Positions 25,588-37,049 are shown, counted from the stretch's first letter. The stretch is 64,000 bases of DNA from Odiellus spinosus (GCA_963920705.1 OY987237.1:6602601-6666600); one strand, 5' to 3'. The notes: generated by a model not told the origin, from the sequence alone. A program made the numbers and translations.

Positions 25588-25828
25588 ATTTTTGGCATTG
25601 AATTAAATGAAGAATAATCAAAATACTTTCCTCGTACCTTTGGATTCATAAAATACCCGCAACAAGCGCTATTGTACGCGGATGAGAATAAATCAAAAAC
25701 GTAATTTAGCGCGATTCAAAGAGTGAATACCACAGCGCGTGTCGCGGGTATTTTATGAAGCCAAAGGCACAGCTAGGGCGTCTTTTGATTAGTCAAAGGT
25801 TCTCCTTTCAATTCTATGCCAAAAATCA
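25588..25828. mobile_element. MITE family F7, foldback element
   Basis: The outer arms ATTTTTGGCATTGAATTAAA and TTTCAATTCTATGCCAAAAA are inverted. Inner arms CCTTTGGATTCATAAAATAC and GTATTTTATGAAGCCAAAGG pair near-perfectly. A diverged copy is at 33186-33407. Confidence 0.75.
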
Positions 25829-26199
25829 GGTTTCCAATTTTTCATCCATTTATAGGAAATTATAGGAAATATTTAAAGGAAAAAAGGAGAATTACTGCTA
25901 AAATTAAAGGAAAATATGAGTGATATCTCATTCTTAAACTAAACACAATGAAGCGAATGACCCTTGACCCAGTTATAAATTGTTTCAGCGCCATCTCTAT
26001 TAAAATATTTCACTTGGTTTATAGATTTTGATAATAATTATAGATATTAAAGTAAAAGAATGTAATTTAAATCTATTTAATTGTATGTCAAGTGGCCAAA
26101 TAGCACCCAGTGCCCGGTGAGCCATCACCCTTATTAATTTATTTACTGTCTAAAAACATTAGATTTTTTAATTAATAAGTTTTATTAGTACAATCCGAG

Positions 26200-26336
26200 G
26201 GGGTTGACACTCGGGAGCTCAGGTGAACAAAATTTTTGAACTCGGAGTTCATAAGAGTTCGAACTCAATGCACTGTCAAAGCTGAACTCTCGGTGAACTC
26301 AGGTGTACAGCGAATTCAAGAGTGTCTGACCCCTTG
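26200..26336. repeat. Family F10 fragment
   Basis: GAACTCAATGCACTGTCAAA and GAACTCAGGTGTACAGCGAA recur near 1900 and 16100. Its ends GGGGTTGACACTCGGGAGCT and AAGAGTGTCTGACCCC are roughly inverted, so this may be a small foldback element. Confidence 0.55.
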
Positions 26337-26980
26337 ATATAAATCACTGATAAAAGTTAGGTTAATAATTATTTAAGTGTTCTATATAGCAATGGTTTTC
26401 CATGTCTTAGAAAATTGAAATTGAAAGTTATTTGGTAAAAAATTAGATATATAGTTGTAACAGGATTACTTTAAATTGCAATCTGTTAAATTAATCTCGA
26501 CAGGTTATGTATGTGAGAGGAAGTTCTTAAAAACGTGACTTTGCTTTTAAAAATTCAAATAATTTCGTATTAGCTTTTTAACTTGAAAGTTTTTCACACT
26601 CGATATCTTTATATCGTGATTTTTTTAAATGAGTCACTTTTCATTTAATATATACGAAATTAATTTGACAGAAAATAAAAAAATAAAACTGTTGAGAGGA
26701 CGTGGTTTTAGCTGATTATTGATTTTTTTTTATCTCTAATCTTCATGAGTTTCCGGAATCTTAAAAATATTTTTGTGAAAAAATTAATTTCATTTTTAAA
26801 TGGGCAATTAAAGTTTCGTTATTTTTTAACTTTCTTACTTTTAATTAAAGGTAAAGTGAAATGATAAGATTTACCAACAATGATTTATTTTTTAAGCGTT
26901 GCTAATAATTATAGTTTGAATAAATCAATAGCTGCGTTCACACTAGGCATTGGAATCGATTTAAACCGTTTCCTATTAAT
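26337..26980. other. Intergenic stretch without recognised genes
   Basis: Strongly AT-rich; nothing supported. Confidence 0.5.
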
Positions 26981-26983
26981 CTA

Positions 26984-28060
26984 GGAAATACCTTCTTTCC
27001 AATGGTGCAATCGGTTTATGCCTAGGTGTTAAAATAAAAAAGTTACAGCCACTTCAAGATAGGGGTCATTTTTCGATTTTTGTTAGATTTCCATCAGTGG
27101 CGGAATAATCTTTAACGAACTCCTGGCTCATGTTAATTTTATTATTTTATATTAATCTAGGAAATATCTTCTTTCTAATGGTGCTATCGGTTTATGCGTA
27201 GGTGTTAAAATAAAAAAGTTACAGCCACTTCAAGATAGGGGTCATTTTTCGATTTTTGCTAGATTTCCATCAGTGGCGGAATAGTCTTTAACGAGTGGCT
27301 CATGTTAATTTTATTATTTTATATTAATCTAGGAAATATCTTCTTTCTAATGGTGCTATCGGTTTATGCCTAGGTGTTAAAATAAAAAAGTTACAGCCAC
27401 TTCAAGATAGGGGTCATTTTTCGATTTTTGCTAGATCTCCATCAGTGGCGGAATAGTCTTTAACGAGTGGCTCATGTTAATTTTATTATTTTATATTAAT
27501 CTAGGAAATATCTTCTTTCTAATGGTGCTATCGGTTTATGCCTACGTGTTAAAATAAAAAAGTTACAGCCACTTCAAGATAGGGGTCATTTTTCGATTTT
27601 TGTTAGATTTCTATCAGTGGCGGAATAGTCTTTAACGAGTGGCTCATGTTAATTTTATTATTTTATATTAATCTAGGAAATACCTTCTTTCTAATGGTGC
27701 AATCGGTTTATGCCTAGGTGTTAAAATAAAAAAGTTACAGCCACTTCAAGATAGGGGTCATTTTTCGATTTTTGCTAGATTTCCATCAGTGGCGGAATAG
27801 TCTTTAACGAGTGGCTCATGTTAATTTTATTATTTTATATTTATCTAGGAAATACCTTCTTTCTAATGGTGCAATCGGTTTATGCCTAGGTGTTAAAATA
27901 AAAAAAGTTACAGCCACTTCAAGAAAGGGGTCATTTTTCGATTTTTGTTAGATTTCTATCAGTGGCGGAATAGTCTTTAACGAGTGGCTCATGTTAATTT
28001 TATTATTTTATATTTATCTAGGAAATACCTTCTTTCTAATGGTGCAATCGGTTTATAGGA
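26984..28060. repeat. Satellite-like tandem array, 172-bp unit, about six copies
   Basis: The anchor CTTTCTAATGGTGC recurs at about 27171, 27343, 27515, 27687, 27859 and 28032, giving a steady 172-bp period. Each unit carries AAGTTACAGCCACTTCAAGA, GGGGTCATTTTTCGATTTTT and ATCAGTGGCGGAATAG. The first unit is the most diverged. The array ends abruptly inside a unit at TGCAATCGGTTTAT, followed by AGGAAGGAGGCGAAAATATA and AAAAGTGGTCACCCTG. Confidence 0.95.
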
Positions 28061-28114
28061 AGGAGGCGAAAATATAGGAAAAAATAGGAAATATAGGAAA
28101 AGTGGTCACCCTGT

Positions 28115-28330
28115 ATTATAAATCCCCTGACCTTTTGAGCCAATTTATATTATAAATTCCCTGACCTTTTGAGCCAATTTATATTATAAATTCCCTGACC
28201 TTTTGAGCCAATTTATATTATAAATTCCCTGACCTTTTGAGCCAATTTATATTATACATTCCCTGACCTTTTGGTCTAATTTCTCAATTCCCTAATTTTT
28301 CCAGGTGTTCCTGGTAGTGTTCGAACCCTG
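28115..28330. repeat. Minisatellite, 34-bp unit on CCCTGACCTTTTGAGCC
   Basis: Nearly identical units of CCCTGACCTTTTGAGCCAAT followed by TTATATTATAAATT, about four and a half copies. It closes with TTTTTCCAGGTGTTCCTGGT and GTTCGAACCCTG. It lies directly against the 172-bp array. Confidence 0.9.
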
Positions 28331-28339
28331 ATAGATAAT

Positions 28340-28890
28340 ATAGACGGACTCAAACTTTACTGTTCGGTCCGTAAGAGGACGCTTACTAACGCCAGTGTTT
28401 GTTATTAATTTTTATCTATATTAAGGCGTCCATTGTTAATACTCCTAGATATTACCTAAATTGTGATAATTCTTAGCACGATAATTAGAATTCATCAATT
28501 AGGGGTTAAGATATTTCTTCGCGATAAAGATGTGGTCTACCGCTCGAAAATTCTTTTTTTAATAGCAATTAACAGCCCCAAACTAAAAATCACTTAATAA
28601 TGACCATTTGAAGTCCTTTGACAAGATAAAACTCGACTAAAACTATATATACAATATAGAGTCAAGTTGTCGACATTTTTTTTTTCTTTGTCGAAATCAT
28701 TCGAGTGTAACTTTTAACACGCCATATTAATAGATAAACTATAACACGAACTTAAGAAGTCATTTTGGAATTTAAAGTGAGAGTGAAGGAAATTTTATTA
28801 CAATTTTATTATTTACTGATAAAACAGTAAAACATAGTACCTTTCTCCACTAAAATTTATATTTTACTTCACTTAATTACGACAAAATTA
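28340..28890. other. Intergenic stretch without recognised genes
   Basis: No gene seen. TTTAAAGTGAGAGTGAAGGA near 28772 looks like an old TTAAAGGGA-type MITE end. Confidence 0.45.
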
Positions 28891-28892
28891 AT

Positions 28893-29173
28893 AGATTTTG
28901 TATCGTTTAAATAGGCATAATCAACCAGTAAAATATTTACAAACAAATATTAAACTTGAATGAATTTAAAACCTCCCATCAAAATAGGCTTAGCTGGATT
29001 ATCCTGAACTATCCATTAAAAGAACTAGCGACCAATGATATTCGTCGATGCCCTCCTTATATGGGTAATGCAGGATCTCTATGAATGAAGAGCTAAGCCT
29101 ATTTTGAATTTTAATATTCTTTTACTGTTCAGGCCTATTTAAAATAACTCGTTAGGTTGCATTCTCCCTTTAA
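28893..29173. mobile_element. MITE family F1, shortened copy
   Basis: Left arm from ATCGTTTAAATAGGCATAAT, arms AAAATAGGCTTAGCTGGATT and GAGCTAAGCCTATTTTG, and an intact right end, GTTGCATTCTCCCTTTAA. The outermost left end is missing. Confidence 0.75.
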
Positions 29174-29718
29174 AGATTGTCTGATAAAAACGATTGTAAA
29201 TTGTATTTATAATTAGGTTATTGCCACCAAAGATAAAAAATTCAATCATTTGAAATTATACAAAAATAAACTAGTTTTTTTTTTTTAATATTATTAAAAT
29301 AATTCGTGTTCGTCAAATTCGTTTCCGCAGCTTAATGAGTTTAAAATACAAATTAACTGCTTAATTTTTCTCTCCTCCGTGTTTTATCGGATTTCCTTTT
29401 AACGAATAAAACCTAATTTCTGATGAACGAGATTTAATTGATGGCTGTAGATTATATTATAGTGATGAGGCCTCCTTTTTTTTTTAAGTTTGATTCATTT
29501 ATGGCTGCGGCTAATCACTTTATGTATAAGTAGTAATATATAATATAGAAGAAGATGCTAAGATACGGCTTAATGGGACGCCCCGAGACATAACTATATG
29601 GGTTTTATTTTATCATCAACCCTATAATATACCAAAGAATATAAGTACTTAATGTTGCTTCCTTTTATTTTTTAATTTTATAAAATGAAAATACTGGATT
29701 GACGCTTATGTTATTTAA
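29174..29718. other. Intergenic stretch without recognised genes
   Basis: AT-rich, poly(T) runs, no gene. Confidence 0.5.
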
Positions 29719-30155
29719 TTAAAGGGAGGATGAAACCTAATAAGCGTTTTTTTTTTTTACCAATTCCTTATCGTTTAAATCGGCCTAATACACCGATAAA
29801 AAGTTTACAAAACAAATATTAAACTAGAAATAAATTTAAAACTTAACATCAAAATAGGCTTAGCGGGATACATGGAGATCAGCTGAATTGTCTAGCGACC
29901 AAAGAGTAAGGCCCGTCGTTTAGGCGAGATCTTCATGGGACTTACAATCGCGTTCGATTGGTCGCTAGACCTTATACGCGAGGAAATCAGAATCTCCATT
30001 TATCCAACTAAGCCTATTTTCCGGGTAAGTTTTAAATTGATTTCTAGTTTAATATTTGTTCGTAATTTTTTGTCACTAGTGGATTAGGCCTATTTAAACA
30101 ATAAGGAATCGATAAAAAAAAATGACCTGTTGTTAGGTTGCATTCTCTCTTTTAA
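29719..30155. mobile_element. MITE family F1, full-length copy
   Basis: TTAAAGGGAGGATGAAACCT to GTTGCATTCTCTCTTTTAA. Arms AAAATAGGCTTAGCGGGATA and ATCCAACTAAGCCTATTTTC, and the loop sequence CGATTGGTCGCTAGACCTTA. Confidence 0.85.
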
Positions 30156-30208
30156 GAGAAACCAAAATGTATAATAAAATAGTTTAAGTTATCTGTATTG
30201 GACAAACT

Positions 30209-30760
30209 AGAGCTCGGAATCGCATAATGAATAACTTCGGATATCCACTGAAGTCTTTTTTCAGATATTTTAATCTCGGATAAATTGTTCGTTAATATAA
30301 AACCACAAATTATGTAATCAGACGAGTATCAAATGGATAAGAATTAGACCCGGAGATAAAATTTTAAGCTCGATTAATAGACAAATTACGCGTTTATTCG
30401 AACGGATAACGCGAAGATAAAAACACGACGTTTCTCGAAATCAGCTTAAAATGAAATATAATAATTATATTTTAAATCTAAATTGAATGGAACAGCGACT
30501 AAATGACTACATTCTAGCTTCGAGATCTCAATTTGGGTTCAAATCGGCGAAGAAACTCGAGTTTTAAATGTTTCATATCGGCAAATGAATAACTTGTATA
30601 ACTTGTATCAATTTCCTATAAGAATGAGTACGAATTGTAAGTTTGCCGTTACATTCGGGTATACGTTTAACTCGAATAAGAAATGGATATGTTTTCGCGA
30701 ACGAATAATACCAGATTGGTTTTATTCAATTAACAAAAGATATACGAATTCCGAGCTCTA
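30209..30760. mobile_element. Family F6 element, longest copy (AGAGCTCGGAAT ends)
   Basis: Starts AGAGCTCGGAATCGCATAAT and ends ACGAATTCCGAGCTCTA, giving a clear terminal inverted repeat. At about 550 bp it is longer than the copies at 5310 and 10240, so those may be internally deleted. Chance open frames only. Confidence 0.7.
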
Positions 30761-31220
30761 TCTAAATATCGGTATAAAAAGCGTGTTTCTAATTAGAATT
30801 CGAGTCCGTTTAAAGAGTATGAGGGAGTTAATGTAAAGCATTGTTGTCGTTACGGTTTCAGTTTCCCTTTAGAGGGCGGTTACGGTATGCGTGTCTGGAC
30901 GCGCTCTTGGATCCGAGAATATCACGCCTGAAAGGAAATGCTCAAGCAAGACCAGATTTTGTCGAAACTGCATGGGGAGGAGCGTTATGGACGCTGATGT
31001 ACCCCAGAAATAGCCTCCAGGTGAAACGACAGAATAACTCGACTGCGAAACAAAATTTCTCGGTAATGACCCTCTCGGCCAATACAACACGACACTAATA
31101 ACGTAATTGAAGCGTACTTGTAATACCAAAAGTGGATGAAAAAGACACTTCGACCAGTGGGGAAGTTTCTAAAGGCCGGTAATCTATAGTTTTTGCGTCA
31201 AAACTAAGGTAAATTTGCAT
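30761..31220. other. Intergenic stretch, GC-richer patch, unassigned
   Basis: Overlapping frames of about 85 codons on both strands (30841-31129) have no recognisable domain or splice signals. It could be an old coding fragment or a repeat not otherwise present here. Confidence 0.35.
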
Positions 31221-31307
31221 TGGCAGAATGACCACAAAAATAAACCCCAAAATATTATAGGAAAAAATAAAATTTTGCACTGATTTATAGGAAATTATAG
31301 GTAGTGT

Positions 31308-31622
31308 TTTTTAGAATTACTATTGAAATTATACGAGAATTACTATTGAAATTATACGAGAATTACTATTGAAATTATACGAGAATTACTATTGAAATTC
31401 TACGAGAATTACTATTGAAATTCTACGAGAATTACTATTGAAATTATACGAGAATTACTATTGAAATTATACGAGAATTACTATTGAAATTATACGAGAA
31501 TTACTATTGAAATTATACGAGAATTACTATTGAAATTATACGAGAATTACTATTGAAATTATACGAGAATTACTATTGAAATTATACGAGAATTACTATT
31601 GAAATTATACGAGAATTACTGG
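31308..31622. repeat. Minisatellite, 23-bp unit, about 13 copies
   Basis: Highly uniform units of GAATTACTATTGAAATTATA plus CGA. The left side has GAATGACCACAAAAATAAAC and TTTATAGGAAATTATAGG, the flank shared with other minisatellites in this window. Confidence 0.95.
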
Positions 31623-31741
31623 TTTATTCGGTATAAAATGCCTTATTCCTCATTCTAAAACTAAAAGTATTTTCTGTGAATTTTTGAAGTTTTTAAGACC
31701 AACTCCATTAAAAATTACATTTCATTATTGTAGTTTATATT

Positions 31742-31806
31742 AAGCCTATTTAAACGATAATGAATCGATAAAAAACAATTATTGTTAGATTGCATTCTAC
31801 CTTTAA
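31742..31806. mobile_element. MITE family F1, solo right end
   Basis: AAGCCTATTTAAACGATAAT, ATCGATAAAAAACAATT and GATTGCATTCTACCTTTAA. Confidence 0.7.
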
Positions 31807-32156
31807 CATTACGAAAATACTTTCTCGAGGGCATTTTTGTAGTCTTCTGGTATAATACCAATGTACCAATATCTATGACGCCCAGGATTCACGATCAAAT
31901 TATTCATATATCACCTAAATTATTTGGCCGTCGCTTTAGGCAATAGTATCTAAAACTCTTCAAATAAAAGGGCCTAGGGTCATTTTGCCGAATTTAATTA
32001 TATACAGACATTTTAAATGTCATTATCGGAAATCTTAGAAGATTACATTTGAAGAAATAAAGATGACATTGTATTTTATGTTATAGGATCTATATTATTT
32101 TATAGTCAATGACCGCACTTCTTATTTCACTTATAAATTTATAATTCTTTGCGCAA

Positions 32157-32528
32157 TTAAAGGGAGAATGCAACCTAATTAAAAGTGATTTTTTTATCGA
32201 TTTCTTATCGTTTAAATTGGCCTAATCCACCGACAAAAAGTTTACAAAACAAATATTAAACTAGAAATAAATTTAAAACTTACCATGAAAATAGGCTTAG
32301 CGAGATTCATGGAAATCACCTGAATTGCCTCCGTGTAAGGTTTAGCGACCAATGAGCAAAGGCTCGTCGTTCACGCTAGATCTCCATGAGACTTACAACC
32401 GCGTTCGATTGGTCGTTAGACCTTTATAAGCCATGAAATCAGGATCTCCATGAATCCGGCTAAGCCTATTTCCCGGGTTTAAACTTTATTTCTAGTTTAA
32501 TATTTGTTTTGTTAACTTTTTATCGGGA
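32157..32528. mobile_element. MITE family F1, right end truncated
   Basis: TTAAAGGGAGAATGCAACCT at the left, both inner arms (AAAATAGGCTTAGCGAGATT and AATCCGGCTAAGCCTATTTC), then the element breaks off after GTTAACTTTTTATCGG. Confidence 0.82.
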
Positions 32529-32529
32529 A

Positions 32530-33185
32530 TGTAAAAAACTTCTGGGACAGTTAACAAGTATTTAAAAACTAAGTATTTAAAATACTACTGTGAGTTTCAA
32601 TTTTAGGTGATTACAAATTTAATTTGTTACATAAATAAGTATATTATATTATATATAATAAAAATTATAAGACGGAAAAAGAAGGAATGGGGCTTTCCCC
32701 GTCATATTAAACAGGTTCTAGGTTTTTTCCACCTCACAATAAAATTAAATTATTCAACCCACATAATATGATAATATCAATACCGGCACATATATATCAA
32801 TATATAAATTCGTCTTCTGAAGGTCAAAGGTTGATCATTTTATACAAACACGTCAATAATGTATTTCCTGAAGTAAATTTACGATATATTTATCTAAAAT
32901 GAAGATAATTTTGATTGAAGTGTCACATTTTTTCAATGGCAGGTGTTAATTCCGTCAATTTTATCCATGTTTTCACTTGTATTATAACTTAATTATATTC
33001 ATAGGCTTATGTTTGTACTACTATTCTAATTCTTTTAATCGATTAAAAATATTTTAAAATTCTTAATTACTATTTAAAGTGGGGTTGAAGAAGTAGATAA
33101 AGTAAATCTTCTTAAAATAAAATAGATTTGCTGATTGTAAAACATTCAGGAAGTGAATACTTGTCTGAATTGTACAAAAAAATCA
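32530..33185. other. Intergenic stretch without recognised genes
   Basis: Strongly AT-rich; nothing supported. Confidence 0.5.
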
Positions 33186-33407
33186 GAAAAACCTTATGAT
33201 TATGGCATAGAATTGAAAGGAGAACCTTCGACTAATCAAAAGATACGACCCTGTACCTTTGGCTTGATAAAATCTCAATGAATCGCGCTTAACTTCATTC
33301 AATCGCGTGTCGCGGATATTTTACGAAAACAAAGATACAAGGAAGTCTTCTAATTAGTACCGGGGTTCTCCATTTTAATTCAATAGAATCAATACCAAAA
33401 TCTGAAT
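33186..33407. mobile_element. MITE family F7, diverged copy
   Basis: TATGGCATAGAATTGAAAGG with AACCTTCGACTAATCAAAAG on the left. On the right GGTTCTCCATTTTAATTCAA is its inverse. Inner arms (TACCTTTGGCTTGATAAAAT and ATTTTACGAAAACAAAG) are weaker than in the copy at 25588. Confidence 0.65.
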
Positions 33408-33409
33408 CT

Positions 33410-34160
33410 TTTACAATTTTTTTACATAATTCAGACAATGGTACGTTTCCCAAATGTTTTTAATAGTTTTAAGAAGTCTTATTTTAATAAAATAATCTAT
33501 AAACAAAAATCACTTTCCTAGTCACACTCTCTTTAAAAACCTCCCAAAAATAATAAGAAAAAATAAAAATTCAAAAACAAATTAAAGAAATAATAAAACA
33601 TACCAATTTTGTTGATTAAAATAGTCATGGCGATAATTAAGATCGAGTTCAACCCGTTCGTGACACTTCGGGATGTCATATTTAAAAGTTTAATTAAAAC
33701 TAATCACTATTAGTTTTTAAATTTAATTGTCTATAAGTTATTTTAATTGTTTAATAAAATAAATAATATTAATCACCTGACGGTGATATCTACGCACGAG
33801 CGTGTTAGAAAAATATTGTTTTCATCTGATTTTTATGAATGAACAGGGTCTAAAACGTAAAAAGAAGCCGGTTCAATGAAAAGAGTCTCGTGGTTTGTCG
33901 AGCGATCGCGAAACAACGTTCCGTTCCTTAGCTAGTCTACGTGAAAACTGTTCTACCGATGGCCAAGTAAAAGTTTTTACTCCCCAAAAAGTTTCGGGCC
34001 TGAGGCCGAAGGGGGGATTGCAACAGTTTTTTGGGTAAAAAAAAGAAGGTAGGTTGCCGGGATGACTGTCTCGTTTCGAATATTCAGTGACTAACTAAAT
34101 AAGATCCTGTCGGATTCAATGAAATTTCCCTTGAAGATCAAGTATCACGTACACAATTTA
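33410..34160. other. Intergenic stretch without recognised genes
   Basis: No gene recognised. Confidence 0.5.
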
Positions 34161-34167
34161 CATTAAA

Positions 34168-34283
34168 ACCTAAGCTAAGCCTATTTCCCGAGTAATTTTT
34201 AAATTTAATTCTAATTTCATATTTCTTTGTAATTCAATAAGGAATAAAAAAAAAATGTTAATAGGTTACAATATCCTTTTAAT
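34168..34283. mobile_element. MITE family F1, solo right arm, worn
   Basis: AAGCTAAGCCTATTTCCCGA, TAATTTTTAAATTTAATTCT and GTTACAATATCCTTTTAA match the F1 right arm with several changes. Confidence 0.6.
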
Positions 34284-34828
34284 AGGCTTCAAGTGACTTA
34301 GAATATTATATCTAAATCGTTTTAGGAAAGCGAAAGCATATACTTGAAAAACGTAGATTTAACTCAGGGCTTTACACATTGCGTGTACATTTGAGAGTTC
34401 CCGACCGACAGACAGACGTACCTATAGAATTATATTTTTTGATTCCTGATTATCTACGAGACTTTTCCTTTAGAAATAAATAAGACTACCTATCTACTTG
34501 TTGAAAACAGTTCCTGTTAAACTCTGATTTCCCAGAAATTTGTATATACTACTTATAAAACGTACCAAAATTAACGAAAGGTATCATTACGCGTCAGTAT
34601 TCTACGTATTGCAATCTAATAAAACACCAAGTGCAGTGACTTTAGTGAAAAGGGAGGGCGTTATCGTCAAATATTTCTCGGAGCCGGTCTAGCTGGCGGC
34701 AATACCACCGATAACTATGAGTCTCAGATACCTTTGTCCGTAGGATGGGATGGCTTCGAAAAAAAAAAAAAAAGCCAGCAGGTGGTTAAAGTTGTTCTCA
34801 ATTGAACGTGGAATAGTAACGAAAGTGT

Positions 34829-35184
34829 TTAAATGGAGAATGCAACCTAACAAGTGATTTTTTTTTATCGATAACTTAACGTTTAAATAGGCCTAGTCCA
34901 CCAGTAACAAAAATATTAAACCAGAAATAAGTTTAAACTTACCATCAAAATAGGCTTAGCTGGATTCATGATGATCTTGCATTCCAATATATGGCACTGG
35001 TCGCTAGTCTTTAAATGGGGAGTTCAGGATCTCCATGAATAGAGCTAAGCCTATTTTGATGGTAAGTTTTAAATTTATTTGTAGTTTAATATTTGTTTTG
35101 CGAACTTTTTATCGATGGATTAGGCCTATTTAAACGATAAGGAATTGATAAAAAAAATCACTTATTAGGTTCATTCTCCCTTTA
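34829..35184. mobile_element. MITE family F1, shortened loop
   Basis: TTAAATGGAGAATGCAACCT to TTCATTCTCCCTTTAG. Arms CATCAAAATAGGCTTAGCTG and AGAGCTAAGCCTATTTTGAT, with a short loop containing GGCACTGGTCGCTAGTC. Confidence 0.82.
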
Positions 35185-35655
35185 GGAGTACGCAGTGAGG
35201 TAGGGGTTTTCTTCCATTCCCTTAATACGGCTTTATTAATCTTTTCATCTCGTACAAAGAACGGATGCGTTTCTCGACCGTTCTCATCTTCTTCCGAAGT
35301 TGTTACCCACAACTTCCGGTCAAAAATGTGGCCCGAGGGATTTTAGAGGTTTTTTTTCTGGCGCTTTCAAAAATGAATGGGCATATAGTGGAGATATAGG
35401 CGACATTGGTTGGTTTACGAGTGGTTTGTGTCATGGGTTGGGATTTTTGAATTTCTCTCAAGGAAGGAATCTGGTGCGCGGTGTTTTAGGGACATTGGTA
35501 TTTCCGTTTATCATGTTTCTTTACTTTCTTTCATTTGACGCGCGTGGACTAAATTGTAAAATCCCTAATTCGAGACTGTTTCGGCTCCCGGAGTTTTTAA
35601 ACGTTATTTTCATGGGAAAAATTATATCCACTTTAATAATACAAACTGAAACTAT
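35185..35655. other. Intergenic stretch, unassigned
   Basis: A 119-codon frame at 35300-35659 (plus) has no known motif. The stretch is moderately GC-richer than its surroundings. I do not regard it as a supported gene. Confidence 0.35.
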
Positions 35656-35995
35656 TTAAAGGGAAAATGAAGCAACTAAAAAAGAAAAAAAGGTGATTTT
35701 CTAACGAATTTAAAGTGATTTTGTCAAAAATAAAAGAATAAATTGACAAGGACAGGGCCACTCTAAATTTAAGGAATACCTGGAGCTAAAAATGGAACAG
35801 CTTTTGAATTTATTTACGAAATCGCTCGTCGAGCTCGGGAAAAATCGTCGAGCCCGGGAAAATTTGACGAGCTCGGGAAAATTTGACGAGCTCGGGAAAA
35901 TTTGACGAGCTCGGGAAAATTTGACGAGCTCGGGAAAAATTGTCGAGATCTCGAAAAATCGTCGAGCTCGATAAAAATCGTCGATATATGACATA
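35656..35995. repeat. MITE F2 end plus minisatellite (GACGAGCTCGGGAAAATTT)
   Basis: TTAAAGGGAAAATGAAGC opens the block. At 35781 GGAGCTAAAAATGGAACAGC and TTTTGAATTTATTT match the F2 end. From 35822 a 19-bp unit, GACGAGCTCGGGAAAATTT, repeats about seven times with decayed ends, so the minisatellite seems to sit inside an F2 element. Confidence 0.75.
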
Positions 35996-36004
35996 GTTTA
36001 ATTC

Positions 36005-36275
36005 TGGAAAATAATTAACGATAATTTTCGTACGAAAGGTAGTTGACTTGATCTGTAATAAGTACTTTTACGAAAAATACCGCACGAAAGCGACCTTATC
36101 ACTGGTGCCAGAACGCACGAGAATCAACTGTAGGCTCTACAATTGCCAGGCGACCATAGCGCGATGACGTATAGTATTTCGGGAAATTTTTATTTTTAAA
36201 ATTTCGAAAAAGGCGATTATAAAATATGTATTTTTTTTTTACTGTCGCGATAATATATATTTTAAATAGTTTTTT
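36005..36275. mobile_element. MITE family F3, partial
   Basis: GATAATTTTCGTACGAAAGG, AAGTACTTTTACGAAAAATA, AGAATCAACTGTAGGCTCTA and GCGATGACGTATAGTATT match other F3 copies in reverse orientation. No terminal TTAAAGTGA is present. Confidence 0.65.
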
Positions 36276-36279
36276 TGTG

Positions 36280-36870
36280 GTCATGAACCTTAAATCTTGC
36301 GAGGGCGAAAGTTTAAAATTACGCCACTACTTTCAAAAATGATACAAAACCCCAAAAATATGGAAATTGATAAATATAACCGCGTAGAATTTTCAACAAA
36401 TGATAAATTGGAATCAAATTCAACAAGCGCGTATAGAAAATGTAAATAAGAACTCCACGGTTAGTTTAAAAAGCGTCACCCCAAATACAATACATAAATA
36501 AGATAGACCTCCTGAAATATTTGACCATGGAGATTAAATAAACCCGGTAGTGATAGCAATTCAATAGAAATTCAAATAATACCGAGTTCGCTCTGTGAAT
36601 TTTAAAAAGACTAAATTCTATAAAAACGCGAGCTTTCACTAAAATATGGAAAGCTTCCAAATCATTATTGGATTTTGGCGCAAAAAAAAAACAATACATT
36701 TTTTCTCTCCAGCAAACAAAAAGCTTTCAAAGTTTTGCAAGGAAGAAAATTAAAAAAATATATATATATATAAATTAAAATTAAAATCTTGAAATTTAAA
36801 TAATAATTGGATAACAGTCTTTTGAGGATAATATCAATTTTTTAATTTTATGTCCCTGCGCCTACTTTAT
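36280..36870. other. Intergenic stretch without recognised genes
   Basis: AT-rich; nothing supported. Confidence 0.5.
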
Positions 36871-36871
36871 T

Positions 36872-37049
36872 AAAGGGAGAATTTATTATAAAATAACGAA
36901 AAATTTTTGGTGAGTTATATTATTGTTTTTCTCAATATTTTAGCATTCTTAATCGATTAAAAATAGGTTGTTCTGGCCTTTCATTCTCCTTTAAACGATA
37001 AGGAATCGATTAAAAAAGCAATTGTTGTTAGGTTGCATTCTCCCTTTAG
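36872..37049. mobile_element. MITE family F1, internally deleted
   Basis: TTAAAGGGAGAATTTATT at the left; AAACGATAAGGAATCGATTA and GTTGCATTCTCCCTTTA at the right. The core arms are missing. Confidence 0.6.

Noticed and set aside
28316-28330. GTTCGAACCC resembling a tRNA B box
   Set aside because: It belongs to the flank of the CCCTGAC repeat; no cloverleaf or A box can be built around it.
35300-35659. 119-codon plus-strand frame in a GC-richer patch
   Set aside because: No motif, no splice sites in frame, and it ends at an F2 MITE end; it is more likely a chance opening.
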